DNA from: RBG-16-66-20 sp040752005
GTDB taxonomy: Bacteria > Pseudomonadota > Gammaproteobacteria > Burkholderiales > SG8-39
DNA: 64,000 nucleotides
NCBI GenBank assembly: GCA_040752005.1
Contig: JBFMFX010000008.1
Span: forward strand, 1-64,000
Reading direction: 5' to 3'
Below, piece by piece: positions 44,563-53,474 of the stretch. Every line of letters starts with the position of its first letter. Position 1 is the stretch's first letter. Under the pieces are notes generated by a model. The model saw only the letters and a program-made list of their open reading frames with translations. It had not been told where the DNA came from and did not search any database. Both the position numbers and the translations under genes were made by a program.

Positions 44563-46485
44563 CTATGCGGTGGCCAGCTCCGGCCGGTTGCGGAAATGCT
44601 CCAGCGCCTCCGGGTTGGCGAGCGCCTCGACGTTCTTCACCGGCCGGCCGTGCACCACGTCGCGCACCGCCAGCTCGACGATCTTGCCGCTTCGGGTGCG
44701 CGGGATGTCGGGCACCTGCAGGATCTTGGCCGGCACGTGCCGCGGCGTGGTGTTGTCGCGGATGCGCTTCCGGATGCGGGCGGCGAGCGCATCGTCGAGC
44801 TGCACCCCTTCCTTCAGCTTCACGAACAGCACCACGCGCACGTCGCCTTCCCACTCCTGGCCGACGACGATGGACTCGACCACCTCGTCTATCGTTTCCA
44901 CCTGCCGGTAGATCTCGGCGGTGCCGATGCGAACGCCGCCGGGGTTGAGCACCGCATCCGAGCGCCCGTAGATGATGAATCCGCCGTGCGCGGTCTCCTC
45001 GCACCAGTCGCCGTGGCGCCAGACGTTCGGATACATCTCGAAGTAGGCGGCGCGGTATTTCTTTCCGTCCGGATCGTTCCAGAAGCAGACCGGCATCGAG
45101 GGAAAGGGTTTCGTGCAGACGAGCTCACCCTTCTGCCCGATGACGCGCCTGCCCCGCTCGTCGAACACTTCGACCGCCATGCCGAGGCCCTTGCACTGGA
45201 TCTCGCCGCGCCAGACCGGCGCCATCGGGTTGCCGAGCACGAAACACGACACGATGTCCGTGCCCCCCGAGATCGAGGACAGGCACAAGTCCGCCTTCAC
45301 GTTCTCGTACACGTAGTCGAAACCCTCCGGCAGGAGCGGCGAGCCGGTCGAGAGCAGCGTGCGCAGCGCCTCCAGACGGTGCGACTCGCGCGGCTTGAGG
45401 CCGAGCTTGGCGATCGCGTCGATGAATTTCGCCGAAGTGCCGAAGTGCGTCATGCCTTCGGCGTCGGCGAAATCGAACAGGATCCGGCCGCGGCCCGCGA
45501 ACGGCGAGCCGTCGTAGAGCAGCAGCGTCGCGCCCGAGGCGAGTCCCGAGACCAGCCAGTTCCACATCATCCAGCCGAGCGTGGTGAAGTAGAACAGGCG
45601 GTCGCCCGGCTTCACGTCGGTGTGCAGCCGGTGCTCCTTCAGGTGCTGAAGGAGCGTGCCGCCGTGGCCGTGCACGATGCACTTCGGCGCTCCGGTGGTG
45701 CCCGAGGAATAGAGGATGTAGAGCGGGTGGTCGAACGGGACCGGTTCGAACGCGATCTCCCCGGGCGCGAACGGCGCGAGGAACTCCTCCAGCGTCGCGC
45801 CCTCCCTGCCGCCCGTCCCGAGGTACGGTACGGTCACGCAGCGGCGCACCGAGGGCAGCTTCGCCAGCACTTCGCGCGCCTTCGCGAGGCAGTCGTACTC
45901 CTTTCCGGCGTACAGGTAGCCGTCGGTGCAGAAAAGCACCTTCGGCTCGATCTGCCCGAAGCGATCGAGCACGCCCTGCACGCCGAAATCCGGCGAGCAC
46001 GAAGACCAGATCGCCCCCAGGCTCGCGGTGGCGAGCGCCGCCGCGACCGATTCCGGCAGATTCGGAAGATACCCCGCGACGCGATCGCCCTTCGCGACGC
46101 CGGCCGCCTTCAGCGCCTGCGCCAGACGAGAAACGAGCGCGTGCAGCTCCCGCTGCGTCATGCGCCGCCGCACGCGATCCTCGCCCCAGAAGACGAGCGC
46201 GTCCGCTTCGCCGCGCGCCTGAAGCAGGTTTTCGGCGAAGTTGAGGCGCGCTTCGGGAAACCATTTCGCTCCGGGCATGCGATCGCCGTCGGCGAGGATG
46301 CGTTCGCCCTTCGCGCCCTTCACGCCGCAGAAGTCCCACAGCAGGCTCCAGAACGCGGCGCGCTCCTCGACCGACCAGCGGTGCAGCGCGGCATAGTCGC
46401 GGTGCCCGGCGCGCGCCATGAAGCGCGCCAGCAGCGTCGCCGCGGCGCGCTCGGGCGAGGGCGTCCAGAGAGGCCGCTCGCTCAT
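44563..46485 (-). CDS. Acetoacetyl-CoA synthetase
   Basis: This ANL-superfamily ligase of 640 residues activates acetoacetate (or a similar short 3-oxoacid) with CoA and ATP. Motifs are YSSGTTGAPKCIVHG, the ACS-type SCSPDFGVQGVLDRFGQIEPKVL, FYFTTLGWMMWNWLVSGLASG, SISGGTDIV, HGDWCEETAHGGFIIYGRSDAVLNPGGVRIGTAEIYR and the catalytic lysine in RTRSGKIVELAV. These are characteristic of acetoacetate-CoA ligase rather than acetyl-CoA synthetase. The ATG at 46485 overlaps the stop of the upstream thioesterase (ATGA). The gene would feed ketone bodies or PHB-derived acetoacetate into central metabolism. Confidence 0.93.
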   Translation of the reverse strand: MSERPLWTPSPERAAATLLARFMARAGHRDYAALHRWSVEERAAFWSLLWDFCGVKGAKGERILADGDRMPGAKWFPEARLNFAENLLQARGEADALVFWGEDRVRRRMTQRELHALVSRLAQALKAAGVAKGDRVAGYLPNLPESVAAALATASLGAIWSSCSPDFGVQGVLDRFGQIEPKVLFCTDGYLYAGKEYDCLAKAREVLAKLPSVRRCVTVPYLGTGGREGATLEEFLAPFAPGEIAFEPVPFDHPLYILYSSGTTGAPKCIVHGHGGTLLQHLKEHRLHTDVKPGDRLFYFTTLGWMMWNWLVSGLASGATLLLYDGSPFAGRGRILFDFADAEGMTHFGTSAKFIDAIAKLGLKPRESHRLEALRTLLSTGSPLLPEGFDYVYENVKADLCLSSISGGTDIVSCFVLGNPMAPVWRGEIQCKGLGMAVEVFDERGRRVIGQKGELVCTKPFPSMPVCFWNDPDGKKYRAAYFEMYPNVWRHGDWCEETAHGGFIIYGRSDAVLNPGGVRIGTAEIYRQVETIDEVVESIVVGQEWEGDVRVVLFVKLKEGVQLDDALAARIRKRIRDNTTPRHVPAKILQVPDIPRTRSGKIVELAVRDVVHGRPVKNVEALANPEALEHFRNRPELATA

Positions 46486-46907
46486 GCTTCGGCCCCGGCG
46501 CGCTCGAGGCGCGCGCGGATCTCGTCCGGGATGCGGCGCGATTTCCCGGTCTTCATGTCCACGAACACCACCGTCGCCGCGCCGTCGGCGTACAGCTGCC
46601 GGTCGCCCTCGGGCCGCAGCTCGTACCACGTCGGCACGCTGGAGCCGCCGGGCGCGCCGACGTACAGCCGCACCTCGACCGTGCCCGGATACGTGAGCGC
46701 GCGCCTGTAGGTGCACGAGGCGTTGGCGATCACGATGCCGGTGGACCGCCAGGCTTCCTCCCCGGGCACCAGGCGCTCGAACCAGCCGATGCGCGCCTGT
46801 TCCATGAAACGGAAGTACACCGTGTTGTTGACGTGGCCCATCGCGTCCATGTCGCCCCAGCGGATCGGGATGCGCTCGACGTGCGCCAGCCGGCGGATTT
46901 CGCTCAT
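46482..46907 (-). CDS. Acyl-CoA thioesterase, hotdog fold (4HBT family)
   Basis: This 141-residue hotdog-fold protein has the YbgC/4-hydroxybenzoyl-CoA thioesterase signature RWGDMDAMGHVNNTVYFRFMEQAR, with the catalytic aspartate in GDMDAMGH. It hydrolyses acyl-CoAs of undetermined chain type. It is the first gene of a two-gene unit with acetoacetyl-CoA synthetase (four-base overlap). An AT-rich divergent promoter region separates it from the ETF-QO gene. Confidence 0.9.
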   Translation of the reverse strand: MSEIRRLAHVERIPIRWGDMDAMGHVNNTVYFRFMEQARIGWFERLVPGEEAWRSTGIVIANASCTYRRALTYPGTVEVRLYVGAPGGSSVPTWYELRPEGDRQLYADGAATVVFVDMKTGKSRRIPDEIRARLERAGAEA

Positions 46908-46913
46908 GCGCCG

Positions 46914-46924
46914 AATAATATAAT
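46914..46924. promoter_or_regulatory. Divergent AT-rich promoter core between thioesterase and ETF-QO
   Basis: An 11-base run AATAATATAAT stands out in GC-rich sequence. On the plus strand it contains a consensus TATAAT at 46919-46924, seven bases before the ETF-QO ATG at 46931, so that transcript could be leaderless. On the minus strand TATTAT (46920-46915) would serve the thioesterase-AACS unit. No clear -35 boxes are seen. Confidence 0.5.
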
Positions 46925-46930
46925 GGCCCG

Positions 46931-48562
46931 ATGCAACGGGAATCCATGGCGTACGACGTGGTCGTCGTCGGCGGCGGGCCGGCGGGCCTTGCGGCGGCGA
47001 TCCGCGCCAAGCAGCTCGCGCCCGAAGTCTCGGTGTGCGTGCTCGAGAAAGGCTCCGAGATCGGCGCGCACATTCTCTCGGGCGCGGTGATGGATCCGAG
47101 AGCGCTCGCCGAGCTGATTCCCGACTGGCGGGAAAAGGGCGCGCCGCTGGAAGTCGCGGTGAGCGAGGACCGTTTCCTCTTTCTCACCGAAACGCGCGCG
47201 CTGCGCACGCCGAACTGGATGCTGCCCGCGTGCTTCAGGAACCACGGCAACTACGTCGTCAGCCTCGGCAACGTCGTGCGCTGGCTGGGCTGGCAGGCCG
47301 AGGCCGCGGGGGTGGAGATCTTCCCCGGCTTCGCCGCGGCGGAGGTGCTCTACGACGACAACGGGGCGGTGAAGGGCGTCGCGACCGGAGACGTCGGCAT
47401 CAACAGGAAGGGCGAGAAGACCGACGCGTACCAGCCGGGAATGGAACTGCATGCGCGCTACACCGTCTTCGCCGAGGGCTGCCGCGGCCATCTCGGGCGG
47501 CAACTGGAGGCGAGATTCGACCTGCGGCGCGGCGCCGATCCGCAGGTGCACGGCATCGGGCTGAAGGAGCTGTGGGAGCTGGCGCCGGACAAGCACCAGC
47601 CGGGCCTGGTGATCCACACCGCCGGATGGCCGCTCGATCGCGACACCTACGGCGGTTCGTTCCTCTACCACCTGAACGACCGGCTTGCGGCGGTCGGCTT
47701 CGTCGTCGGGCTCGGGTACTCCAACCCCTATCTCAGTCCCTACGAGGAATTCCAGCGCTGGAAGACCCATCCGGCGATCCGTGCCTTCCTCGATGGCGGC
47801 AAGCGCATCGGCTACGGCGCGCGCGCGATCGCGGCCGGCGGTCTGCAATCGCTGCCGAAGACCGTCTTTCCCGGCGGCTGCCTGGTCGGCGACGACGCCG
47901 GCTATCTCAACGCGGCGCGCATCAAGGGCAGCCACTGCGCGATCAAGTCCGGGATGCTCGCCGCCGAGGCGGTGATCGAGGCGATCAAGGCCGGCCGCTC
48001 GCGCGACGAGCTGGCTGCGTACCCGGAAGCGTTCCGGCGCAGCTGGCTGTTCGACGAACTCTATCGCGCGCGCAACTTCAAGCCGTGGATGTCGAAGGGC
48101 CTCTACACCGGCACGCTGATGTTCGGCATTGACCAGATCGTGTTCGGCGGCAAGGCGCCCTGGACGCTGCACCACCAGCATGCCGACCATGAGACGCTCG
48201 CGAAAAAGACCGAGGCGAAGCCGATCGCCTACCCGAAGCCGGACGGCGTGCTGACCTTCGACCGGCTCACCAACCTTTCCTTCTCCGGCGTCAGCCACAA
48301 CGAGGACCAGCCGCCGCACCTGACGCTGAAGGACCCGACGATCCCGATCCGGGTGAACCTGGAGCTCTACGACGCCCCCGAGACGCGCTACTGTCCGGCG
48401 GGCGTGTACGAGATCGTGCGTGCCGACGGCGGCGAGCCGCGCCTGCAGATCAACGCCCCGAACTGCGTGCACTGCAAGACCTGCGACATCAAGGACCCGA
48501 TGCAGAACATCGTCTGGGTCGCGCCCGAGGGCGGCGGCGGCCCGAACTACGCCAACATGTGA
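46931..48562 (+). CDS. Electron transfer flavoprotein-ubiquinone oxidoreductase
   Basis: This inner-membrane-associated FAD and [4Fe-4S] enzyme passes electrons from reduced ETF to ubiquinone. The 543-residue product has an N-terminal FAD dinucleotide-binding motif (DVVVVGGGPAGLAAAIRAKQ), an SEIGAHILSG loop, a second FAD element GCLVGDDAGYLNAARIKGSHCAIKSGMLAAE, and a C-terminal ferredoxin-like domain with cluster ligands Cys488 and Cys512/515/518 (NCVHCKTCDIKDP). It would serve the etfAB and acyl-CoA dehydrogenase genes found downstream. ATG 46931 lies just after a consensus -10; an alternative ATG at 46946 would start MAYDVVVVGGG. Confidence 0.97.
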   Translation: MQRESMAYDVVVVGGGPAGLAAAIRAKQLAPEVSVCVLEKGSEIGAHILSGAVMDPRALAELIPDWREKGAPLEVAVSEDRFLFLTETRALRTPNWMLPACFRNHGNYVVSLGNVVRWLGWQAEAAGVEIFPGFAAAEVLYDDNGAVKGVATGDVGINRKGEKTDAYQPGMELHARYTVFAEGCRGHLGRQLEARFDLRRGADPQVHGIGLKELWELAPDKHQPGLVIHTAGWPLDRDTYGGSFLYHLNDRLAAVGFVVGLGYSNPYLSPYEEFQRWKTHPAIRAFLDGGKRIGYGARAIAAGGLQSLPKTVFPGGCLVGDDAGYLNAARIKGSHCAIKSGMLAAEAVIEAIKAGRSRDELAAYPEAFRRSWLFDELYRARNFKPWMSKGLYTGTLMFGIDQIVFGGKAPWTLHHQHADHETLAKKTEAKPIAYPKPDGVLTFDRLTNLSFSGVSHNEDQPPHLTLKDPTIPIRVNLELYDAPETRYCPAGVYEIVRADGGEPRLQINAPNCVHCKTCDIKDPMQNIVWVAPEGGGGPNYANM

Positions 48563-48579
48563 GCAGCGAGGAGGACCCG

Positions 48580-48894
48580 ATGAGCGACACCATGAAGCGC
48601 TATGCCACGTTCGCCGACTTCTACCCCTTCTACCTCTCGGAGCATTCGAACCGCACCTGCCGCAGGCTCCATTTCGTCGGCACGACGCTGGGGCTCGGGT
48701 TTGCGCTGCACGCGCTCTCGACGCTCAACTTCTGGTGGCTTCTCGTAGGCGTCATCGCCGGCTACGCCTTCGCGTGGGTCGGGCACTTCTTCTTCGAGAA
48801 AAACCGCCCCGCGACCTTCACCTACCCCTTCTACAGCTTCCTCGGTGACTGGGTGATGTGGAAGGACATGCTGACCGGCCGCATCAAACCCTGA
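48580..48894 (+). CDS. Mpo1-like/DUF962 membrane protein
   Basis: This 104-residue protein has the DUF962 signature YATFADFYPFYLSEHSNRTCRRLHFVGTTLG, with the conserved H-x-x-N and R-LHF-GT elements. It also has two membrane-spanning stretches (LGFALHALSTL and WWLLVGVIAGYAFAWVGHFF) and the ending FEKNRPATFTYPFYSFLGDWVMW. Yeast Mpo1 of this family is an Fe(II)-dependent dioxygenase in alpha-oxidation of 2-hydroxy fatty acids. The bacterial function is inferred only. The ATG at 48580 has GCGAGGAGG upstream. It follows the ETF-QO gene by 17 bases. Confidence 0.85.
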   Translation: MSDTMKRYATFADFYPFYLSEHSNRTCRRLHFVGTTLGLGFALHALSTLNFWWLLVGVIAGYAFAWVGHFFFEKNRPATFTYPFYSFLGDWVMWKDMLTGRIKP

Positions 48895-48895
48895 A

Positions 48896-48958
48896 AATCA
48901 GGGTCAGACCCCAATGTCGCGATTCCGGCGGTCGAGAAAACGTGGTCTGACCCTGATT
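48896..48958. repeat. REP-like palindromic element (15-bp perfect inverted repeat)
   Basis: The arms AATCAGGGTCAGACC (48896-48910) and GGTCTGACCCTGATT (48944-48958) are perfect inverted repeats separated by 33 bases. They fill the gap between two convergent genes. The core GGGTCAGACC is a palindromic word that recurs widely in proteobacterial intergenic regions and is associated with REP elements mobilised by RAYT-type transposases (from memory). Only one copy was noticed in this window. It may also act as a transcription-stopping hairpin for both flanking genes. Confidence 0.7.
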
Positions 48959-48966
48959 CTTCGGGC

Positions 48967-49758
48967 CTATTTCTTCAGCACCGCCGCGAAGAACTTCGCC
49001 GCCTCGGCTTTCGCCTGCCGGTCCACCTCCGGGTGATAGGCGAGCGGCAGGTTGAACTTCTTGCCCTTCTCGGTCGCCTCGGGATTGGTGAAGGCGTGCA
49101 CCGCGCCCGGGTAGTTGATGAAGCGGTAGTCCACCTTCGCCGCCTCCATCTCCTTCATGAAAGCCTCGATCTGCTCGGGCTTGATGAACGGGTCGTCGGC
49201 GCCGTTCAGCACCAGCACCTTCGCCTTCACCTTGCCGGGTGCCGCCGGTGTCGCAGTGCCGAGGCTCGCGTGAAAGGCGACCACGCCGGCGAGGTCCGCA
49301 CCGACGCGCGCCATGTTGAGCGCCACCGCCCCGCCCATGCAGTAGCCGACCGCACCGATGCGGGCCGCGTCCACCGTCGGATGCTTGCGCAGCTCGGCGA
49401 GCGCGGCGTTGAAGCGCGCCTGCATCGTCGCCGGATTGCCCATCAGCCCCTTCATCATGCCGCTCGCGTCGTTCGGGTGGTCCGCACTCTTGCCTTCGCC
49501 GTACATGTCGGCGACGAACGCCGTGTAGCCCTGCTCGGCGAACTTGCGCGCCTCGTCGCGCGTGTGCTTGGTGATGCCCCACCACTCGTGCACCACGACG
49601 ATCCCGGGGCGGCGCCCCTTGACCGCGTCGTCATAGACGACGAAGCCCTTCAGCGTGGTATCGCCTTCCTTGTAGGTGACCGGTTCTTCCTTGATTGCCG
49701 CCGCGCCGGCGAGGGCGGCCGAGAGCGCGAGCAGCGCGCCTGTGACGAACTTGAGCAT
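48967..49758 (-). CDS. Secreted dienelactone hydrolase-family protein
   Basis: This alpha/beta hydrolase of 263 residues has a signal peptide (MLKFVTGALLALSAALAGAAA), so it is probably periplasmic. It has the dienelactone hydrolase layout: VVVHEWWGITKHTRDEARKFAEQGYTAFVADMYG, the cysteine nucleophile elbow GYCMGG, an aspartate in NGADDPFIKPEQ and the histidine in PGAVHAF. Family members hydrolyse lactones or esters; the substrate is unknown. The ATG at 49758 has AGGAGGAGG upstream, which rules out the longer start at 49791. It is convergent with the DUF962 gene across the REP-like element. Confidence 0.88.
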   Translation of the reverse strand: MLKFVTGALLALSAALAGAAAIKEEPVTYKEGDTTLKGFVVYDDAVKGRRPGIVVVHEWWGITKHTRDEARKFAEQGYTAFVADMYGEGKSADHPNDASGMMKGLMGNPATMQARFNAALAELRKHPTVDAARIGAVGYCMGGAVALNMARVGADLAGVVAFHASLGTATPAAPGKVKAKVLVLNGADDPFIKPEQIEAFMKEMEAAKVDYRFINYPGAVHAFTNPEATEKGKKFNLPLAYHPEVDRQAKAEAAKFFAAVLKK

Positions 49759-49846
49759 GGGACGGATCCTCCTCCTGTATTGGTCCGGCACTATGAACAG
49801 GCGGCCGGGCGCCGATATTCCTTGACCGCGGTCGAGCGCGCCGCCC

Positions 49847-51637
49847 TCAGGCAGCGAGAAACTGCTCGTCTTCGAGCGCCATCACCGCGGCGGCACCGGA
49901 GGTGGCGGTGCGCGCGAGCGCCGGCGCCTGCGCGAGCACATGCTCGGCGTAAAAGCGCGCGGTGGCGAGCTTCGCCCGCAGGAAACTCGCGTCGCCTTCG
50001 CCCGCGGCCAGGCGCCGCTCGGCCGCGAGCGCCGCGCGCGCCATCTGCCAGCCGCCGGCGACGACGCCCATCAGCTTGAGGAACGGCACCGCGCCGGCGA
50101 ACGCGGCGGCGGGCTCCGCTTGCGCCTTGGCGAGGATGAAGTCCACGCAGCCCTCGACCGCCTTCGCCCCTTCGGCGAGCGCGGCGCGCAGCGCCTTCGC
50201 CTCCTCGCTCTGCGCGCGCGCCAATTGCCCGTCCACGCGTGCCAGCTCCGCCAGCCAGGCCTTTGCCGCCCGGCCGCCGTCGCGCGCGATCTTGCGCCCG
50301 ACCAGATCGTTCGCCTGGATGCCGGTGGTGCCCTCGTAGATCGTGGTGATGCGCGCATCGCGCAGGTGCTGCGCGGCGCCCGTCTCCTCGACAAAGCCCA
50401 TGCCGCCGTGCACCTGCACGCCGAGCGAGGCGATCTCGATCCCGGTCTCGGTGCTCCAGCCCTTCACCACCGGGATCATCAGGTCCACGAACGCCTGATT
50501 GCGCTCGCGCACGCCTTTCTCCGGGTGCCGCGCGGCAATATCCATCGCGGCGGCGACCACGTAGGCGAGCGCGCGCATCGCCTCGGTCTGCGACTTCATG
50601 AGCATCAGCATGCGGCGCACATCCGGGTGGCGGATGATCGGAACGGTGCCGCCCGCACCCGAGAGGTCCCTGCCCTGCAACCGCTCGCGCGCGTAGGCGA
50701 GCGCGCGCTGGTAGGCACGCTCGGAGATCGCGACGCCCTCCAGCCCGACGCTGAAGCGCGCCGCGTTCATCATGATGAACATGTACGACAGGCCCTTGTT
50801 CTCCTCGCCGACCAGATACCCGACCGCGTTGTCGTACACCATCACCGCCGTGGGGCTCGCGTGGATACCGAGCTTGTGCTCGATCGAGGTGCAGGAGACG
50901 CGGTTTCGCTCGCCCGGCGTGCCGTCGGGCCGCGGCAGGAACTTCGGCACCACGAAAAGCGAGATGCCCTTGACGCCCTCCGGCGCGTTGGGCGTCCTCG
51001 CGAGGACCAGATGCACGATGTTCTCCGCGAGATCGTGCTCGCCGTAGGTGATGAAGATTTTCTGCCCGGAGATGAGGTAGTGATCGCCGCTCGGCACGGC
51101 GCGCGTGCGCACCAGCGCCAGGTCCGAGCCCGCCTGCGGCTCGGTGAGGTTCATCGTGCCGGTCCATTCGCCGGCCACCATCTTCGGCAGGAAGAGCTTT
51201 TTCTGCGCCTCGGTGCCGCAGAGCTCCAGCGCGTGGATCGCGCCCTGCGTGAGCAGCGGGCAGAGCGAGAACGACATGTTCGCCGAGGTGATCATCTCCT
51301 CCACCGCGGTGGCGACGAGCTTCGGCAGCCCCTGCCCTCCCCACTCGGGGGCGAAGGGCAGCGCCGCCCAGCCGCCCTCGACGTACTTGCGGTAGGCCTC
51401 GCGAAAGCCCTTCGGCGTCACCACGCTTCCGTCCTGCCAGCGCGAGCCCTCGCGGTCGCCCTGCTGATTGAGGGGATCGAGCACGCCGGAGGCGAACTTC
51501 CCCGCCTCCTCCAGAATCGCGTCCACCGTGTCCGGAGTCGCCTCGCCGTAGCCGGGCAGCTTCGCCACCTCGGCGAGCCCCGCCAGCTCGTTCAGCACGA
51601 ACCGCATGTCCTTCAGCGGCGCACGGTAGGCGCTCAT
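49847..51637 (-). CDS. Acyl-CoA dehydrogenase, long DmdC/FadE-like subfamily
   Basis: This FAD enzyme of 596 residues oxidises an acyl-CoA to the 2-enoyl-CoA. It has an N-terminal extension (YRAPLKDMRFVLNEL), FAPEWGGQGLP, the FAD-binding TMNLTEPQAGSDLALVRTRA, ITYGEHD, and the catalytic glutamate in TTIYEGTTGIQANDL. A C-terminal extension of about 130 residues is typical of the 3-methylmercaptopropionyl-CoA dehydrogenase (DmdC)-like group. Many members act on ordinary acyl-CoAs, so a DMSP role is not implied. It lies ten bases downstream of etfA, which directly links it to its electron acceptor. Confidence 0.92.
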   Translation of the reverse strand: MSAYRAPLKDMRFVLNELAGLAEVAKLPGYGEATPDTVDAILEEAGKFASGVLDPLNQQGDREGSRWQDGSVVTPKGFREAYRKYVEGGWAALPFAPEWGGQGLPKLVATAVEEMITSANMSFSLCPLLTQGAIHALELCGTEAQKKLFLPKMVAGEWTGTMNLTEPQAGSDLALVRTRAVPSGDHYLISGQKIFITYGEHDLAENIVHLVLARTPNAPEGVKGISLFVVPKFLPRPDGTPGERNRVSCTSIEHKLGIHASPTAVMVYDNAVGYLVGEENKGLSYMFIMMNAARFSVGLEGVAISERAYQRALAYARERLQGRDLSGAGGTVPIIRHPDVRRMLMLMKSQTEAMRALAYVVAAAMDIAARHPEKGVRERNQAFVDLMIPVVKGWSTETGIEIASLGVQVHGGMGFVEETGAAQHLRDARITTIYEGTTGIQANDLVGRKIARDGGRAAKAWLAELARVDGQLARAQSEEAKALRAALAEGAKAVEGCVDFILAKAQAEPAAAFAGAVPFLKLMGVVAGGWQMARAALAAERRLAAGEGDASFLRAKLATARFYAEHVLAQAPALARTATSGAAAVMALEDEQFLAA

Positions 51638-51647
51638 GACGCTCTCC

Positions 51648-52589
51648 CTACTGGGCCTTGCCCAGCTCCTCGACGAGCTGCGGCACGATCTGGAAAAGGT
51701 CGCCGACGATGCCGTAGTCGGCCACCTGGAAGATCGGCGCCTCCTCGTCCTTGTTGATGGCGACGATGACGCGGCTGTCCTTCATGCCGGCGAGATGCTG
51801 GATCGCCCCGGAGATGCCGACCGCGATGTAGAGGTCGGGCGCGACGATCTTTCCGGTCTGCCCCACCTGCCAGTCGTTCGGCACGAAACCGGCGTCCACC
51901 GCCGCGCGCGAGGCGCCCATCGCGGCGTTCAGCCGGTCGGCGAGCGCCTCGAGCAGCTTGAAGTTCTCCGCCGAACCGAGCCCCCGCCCCCCGGAAACCA
52001 CCACCCGCGCCGAGGTGAGCTCCGGGCGCTCGCTCTTGGCGACCTCGCGGCCGATGAAGCGGGAAAGGCCGCTGTCGGGCGGAGGCGCCACCGTCTCGAT
52101 CGCGGCGTTGCCGCCCTCGGCCGGGACCGCGTCGAAGCCCGTGGTCCGCACCGTGATCACCTTGATCGGATCGGAGGACTGTACCGTGGCGAGCGCGTTG
52201 CCGGCGTAGATCGGCCGCACGAAGGTGTCGGGCGACTCCACCGCCACGATGTCGGAGATCTGCTGCGCATCGAGCAGGGCGGCCGCACGCGGCAGCACGT
52301 TCTTGCCGTTCGCGGTCGCAGGCGCGAGCACGTGCGTGTAGCCCTTCGCGAGCGAGGCGATGAGCGCGGCGACGTTCTCGGCCAATTCGTTGTCCAGGTG
52401 CGGGGCGTCGGCGTGCAGCACCCTGGCGACGCCGGCGATTCTCGCCGCCGCCCGTGCCGCCTCGCCGCATTCGCGGCCGGCGACCAGCACATGGACCTCG
52501 CCGCCGATTTTCTGCGCGGCGGCGACGGTGTTGAGGGTGGACTTGCGGATCGTCCGGTTGTCGTGCTCGGCGAGAACGAGCGCCTTCAT
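51648..52589 (-). CDS. etfA: Electron transfer flavoprotein, alpha subunit
   Basis: This FAD-binding subunit of ETF has 313 residues. It has an N-terminal ALVLAEHDNRTIRKSTLNTVAAA domain and the C-terminal FAD-binding signature ARVVVSGGRGLGSAENFKLLEALADRL...GFVPNDWQVGQTGKIVAPDLYIAVGISGAIQHLAGMKDS. It accepts electrons from acyl-CoA dehydrogenases and donates them to ETF-QO. The ATG overlaps the etfB stop by four bases. Confidence 0.97.
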   Translation of the reverse strand: MKALVLAEHDNRTIRKSTLNTVAAAQKIGGEVHVLVAGRECGEAARAAARIAGVARVLHADAPHLDNELAENVAALIASLAKGYTHVLAPATANGKNVLPRAAALLDAQQISDIVAVESPDTFVRPIYAGNALATVQSSDPIKVITVRTTGFDAVPAEGGNAAIETVAPPPDSGLSRFIGREVAKSERPELTSARVVVSGGRGLGSAENFKLLEALADRLNAAMGASRAAVDAGFVPNDWQVGQTGKIVAPDLYIAVGISGAIQHLAGMKDSRVIVAINKDEEAPIFQVADYGIVGDLFQIVPQLVEELGKAQ

Positions 52590-53335
52590 ATCACTTTCGC
52601 CTCGTTGCGGAGTTTCTCGACCAGCGTCTTCACGTCGGGCACCTTCACTCCCGCCTTGCGCTTCGGCGGCTCGGCCACCCGCAGCGTCTTCAGGCGCGGC
52701 GCGACGTCCACGCCGAGCGCGTCGGGCTTGAGCACCTCGAGCGGCTTCTTCTTCGCCTTCATGATGTTGGGCAGCGTCACGTAGCGCGGTTCATTGAGCC
52801 GCAGGTCGGTGGTGATCACCGCCGGAAGCGCGATCGAGAGCGTCTCCAGGCCGCCGTCCACTTCGCGCGTCACCTCTGCCCGGCCCTCGGCGATTCTCAC
52901 CTTCGAGGCGAAGGTCGCCTGCGGCCAGCCAAGCAGCCCCGCGAGCATCTGCCCGGTCTGGTTGGCGTCGTCGTCAATCGCCTGCTTGCCGAGGATGACG
53001 AGCTGCGGGGTTTCCTTCTGGCACACGGCGCGCAGGAGCTTTGCCACCGCGAGCGGCTGCAGCTCGGCGTCCGTCTCGACCAGGATCGCGCGGTCGGCGC
53101 CGATCGCGAGCGCCGTGCGCAGCGTCTCCTGGCAAGCGGTGACGCCGCAGGACACCGCCACGATCTCGGTGGCGATGCCGGCCTCCTTGAGCCGCACCGC
53201 CTCCTCGACCGCGATCTCGTCGAACGGGTTCATGGACATCTTCACGTTGGCGGTCTCGACGCCGGTGCCGTCGGACTTCACGCGCACCTTGACGTTGTAG
53301 TCCACCACGCGCTTGACGCTGACAAGGATCTTCAT
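52586..53335 (-). CDS. etfB: Electron transfer flavoprotein, beta subunit
   Basis: This AMP-binding subunit of ETF has 249 residues. It starts KILVSVKRVVDYNVKVRVK and contains NPFDEIAVEEAVRLKE, LAGLLGWPQATFASKV and REVDGGLETLSIALPAVITTDLRLNEPRYVTLPNIMKAKKK, the ETF-beta signature. It is first in the etfB-etfA-acyl-CoA dehydrogenase operon. A consensus -10 box lies about 30 bases upstream. Confidence 0.97.
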   Translation of the reverse strand: MKILVSVKRVVDYNVKVRVKSDGTGVETANVKMSMNPFDEIAVEEAVRLKEAGIATEIVAVSCGVTACQETLRTALAIGADRAILVETDAELQPLAVAKLLRAVCQKETPQLVILGKQAIDDDANQTGQMLAGLLGWPQATFASKVRIAEGRAEVTREVDGGLETLSIALPAVITTDLRLNEPRYVTLPNIMKAKKKPLEVLKPDALGVDVAPRLKTLRVAEPPKRKAGVKVPDVKTLVEKLRNEAKVI

Positions 53336-53364
53336 GGAATGGGGGATTCGCGAGAACCGGCCGA

Positions 53365-53370
53365 ATTATA
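53365..53370 (-). promoter_or_regulatory. -10 box for the etfBA-acyl-CoA dehydrogenase operon
   Basis: The minus strand reads consensus TATAAT, with a predicted start near 53358 and a leader of about 23 bases to the etfB ATG. No clear -35 was found at 16-18 bp, and no strong ribosome site precedes the ATG. The same 139-bp divergent region must also hold the promoter of the aldolase operon on the other strand, which was not recognised. Confidence 0.5.
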
Positions 53371-53474
53371 GCCTCGCCCTCCGGCACCCGAGCGCGAGCG
53401 GGCTTCGGTTGCGTTTGAAACCGGCCTGCCGCGCAAGCGCCCGCGGTGAGACAATCGCGCAAGGAGGCTTGCAC

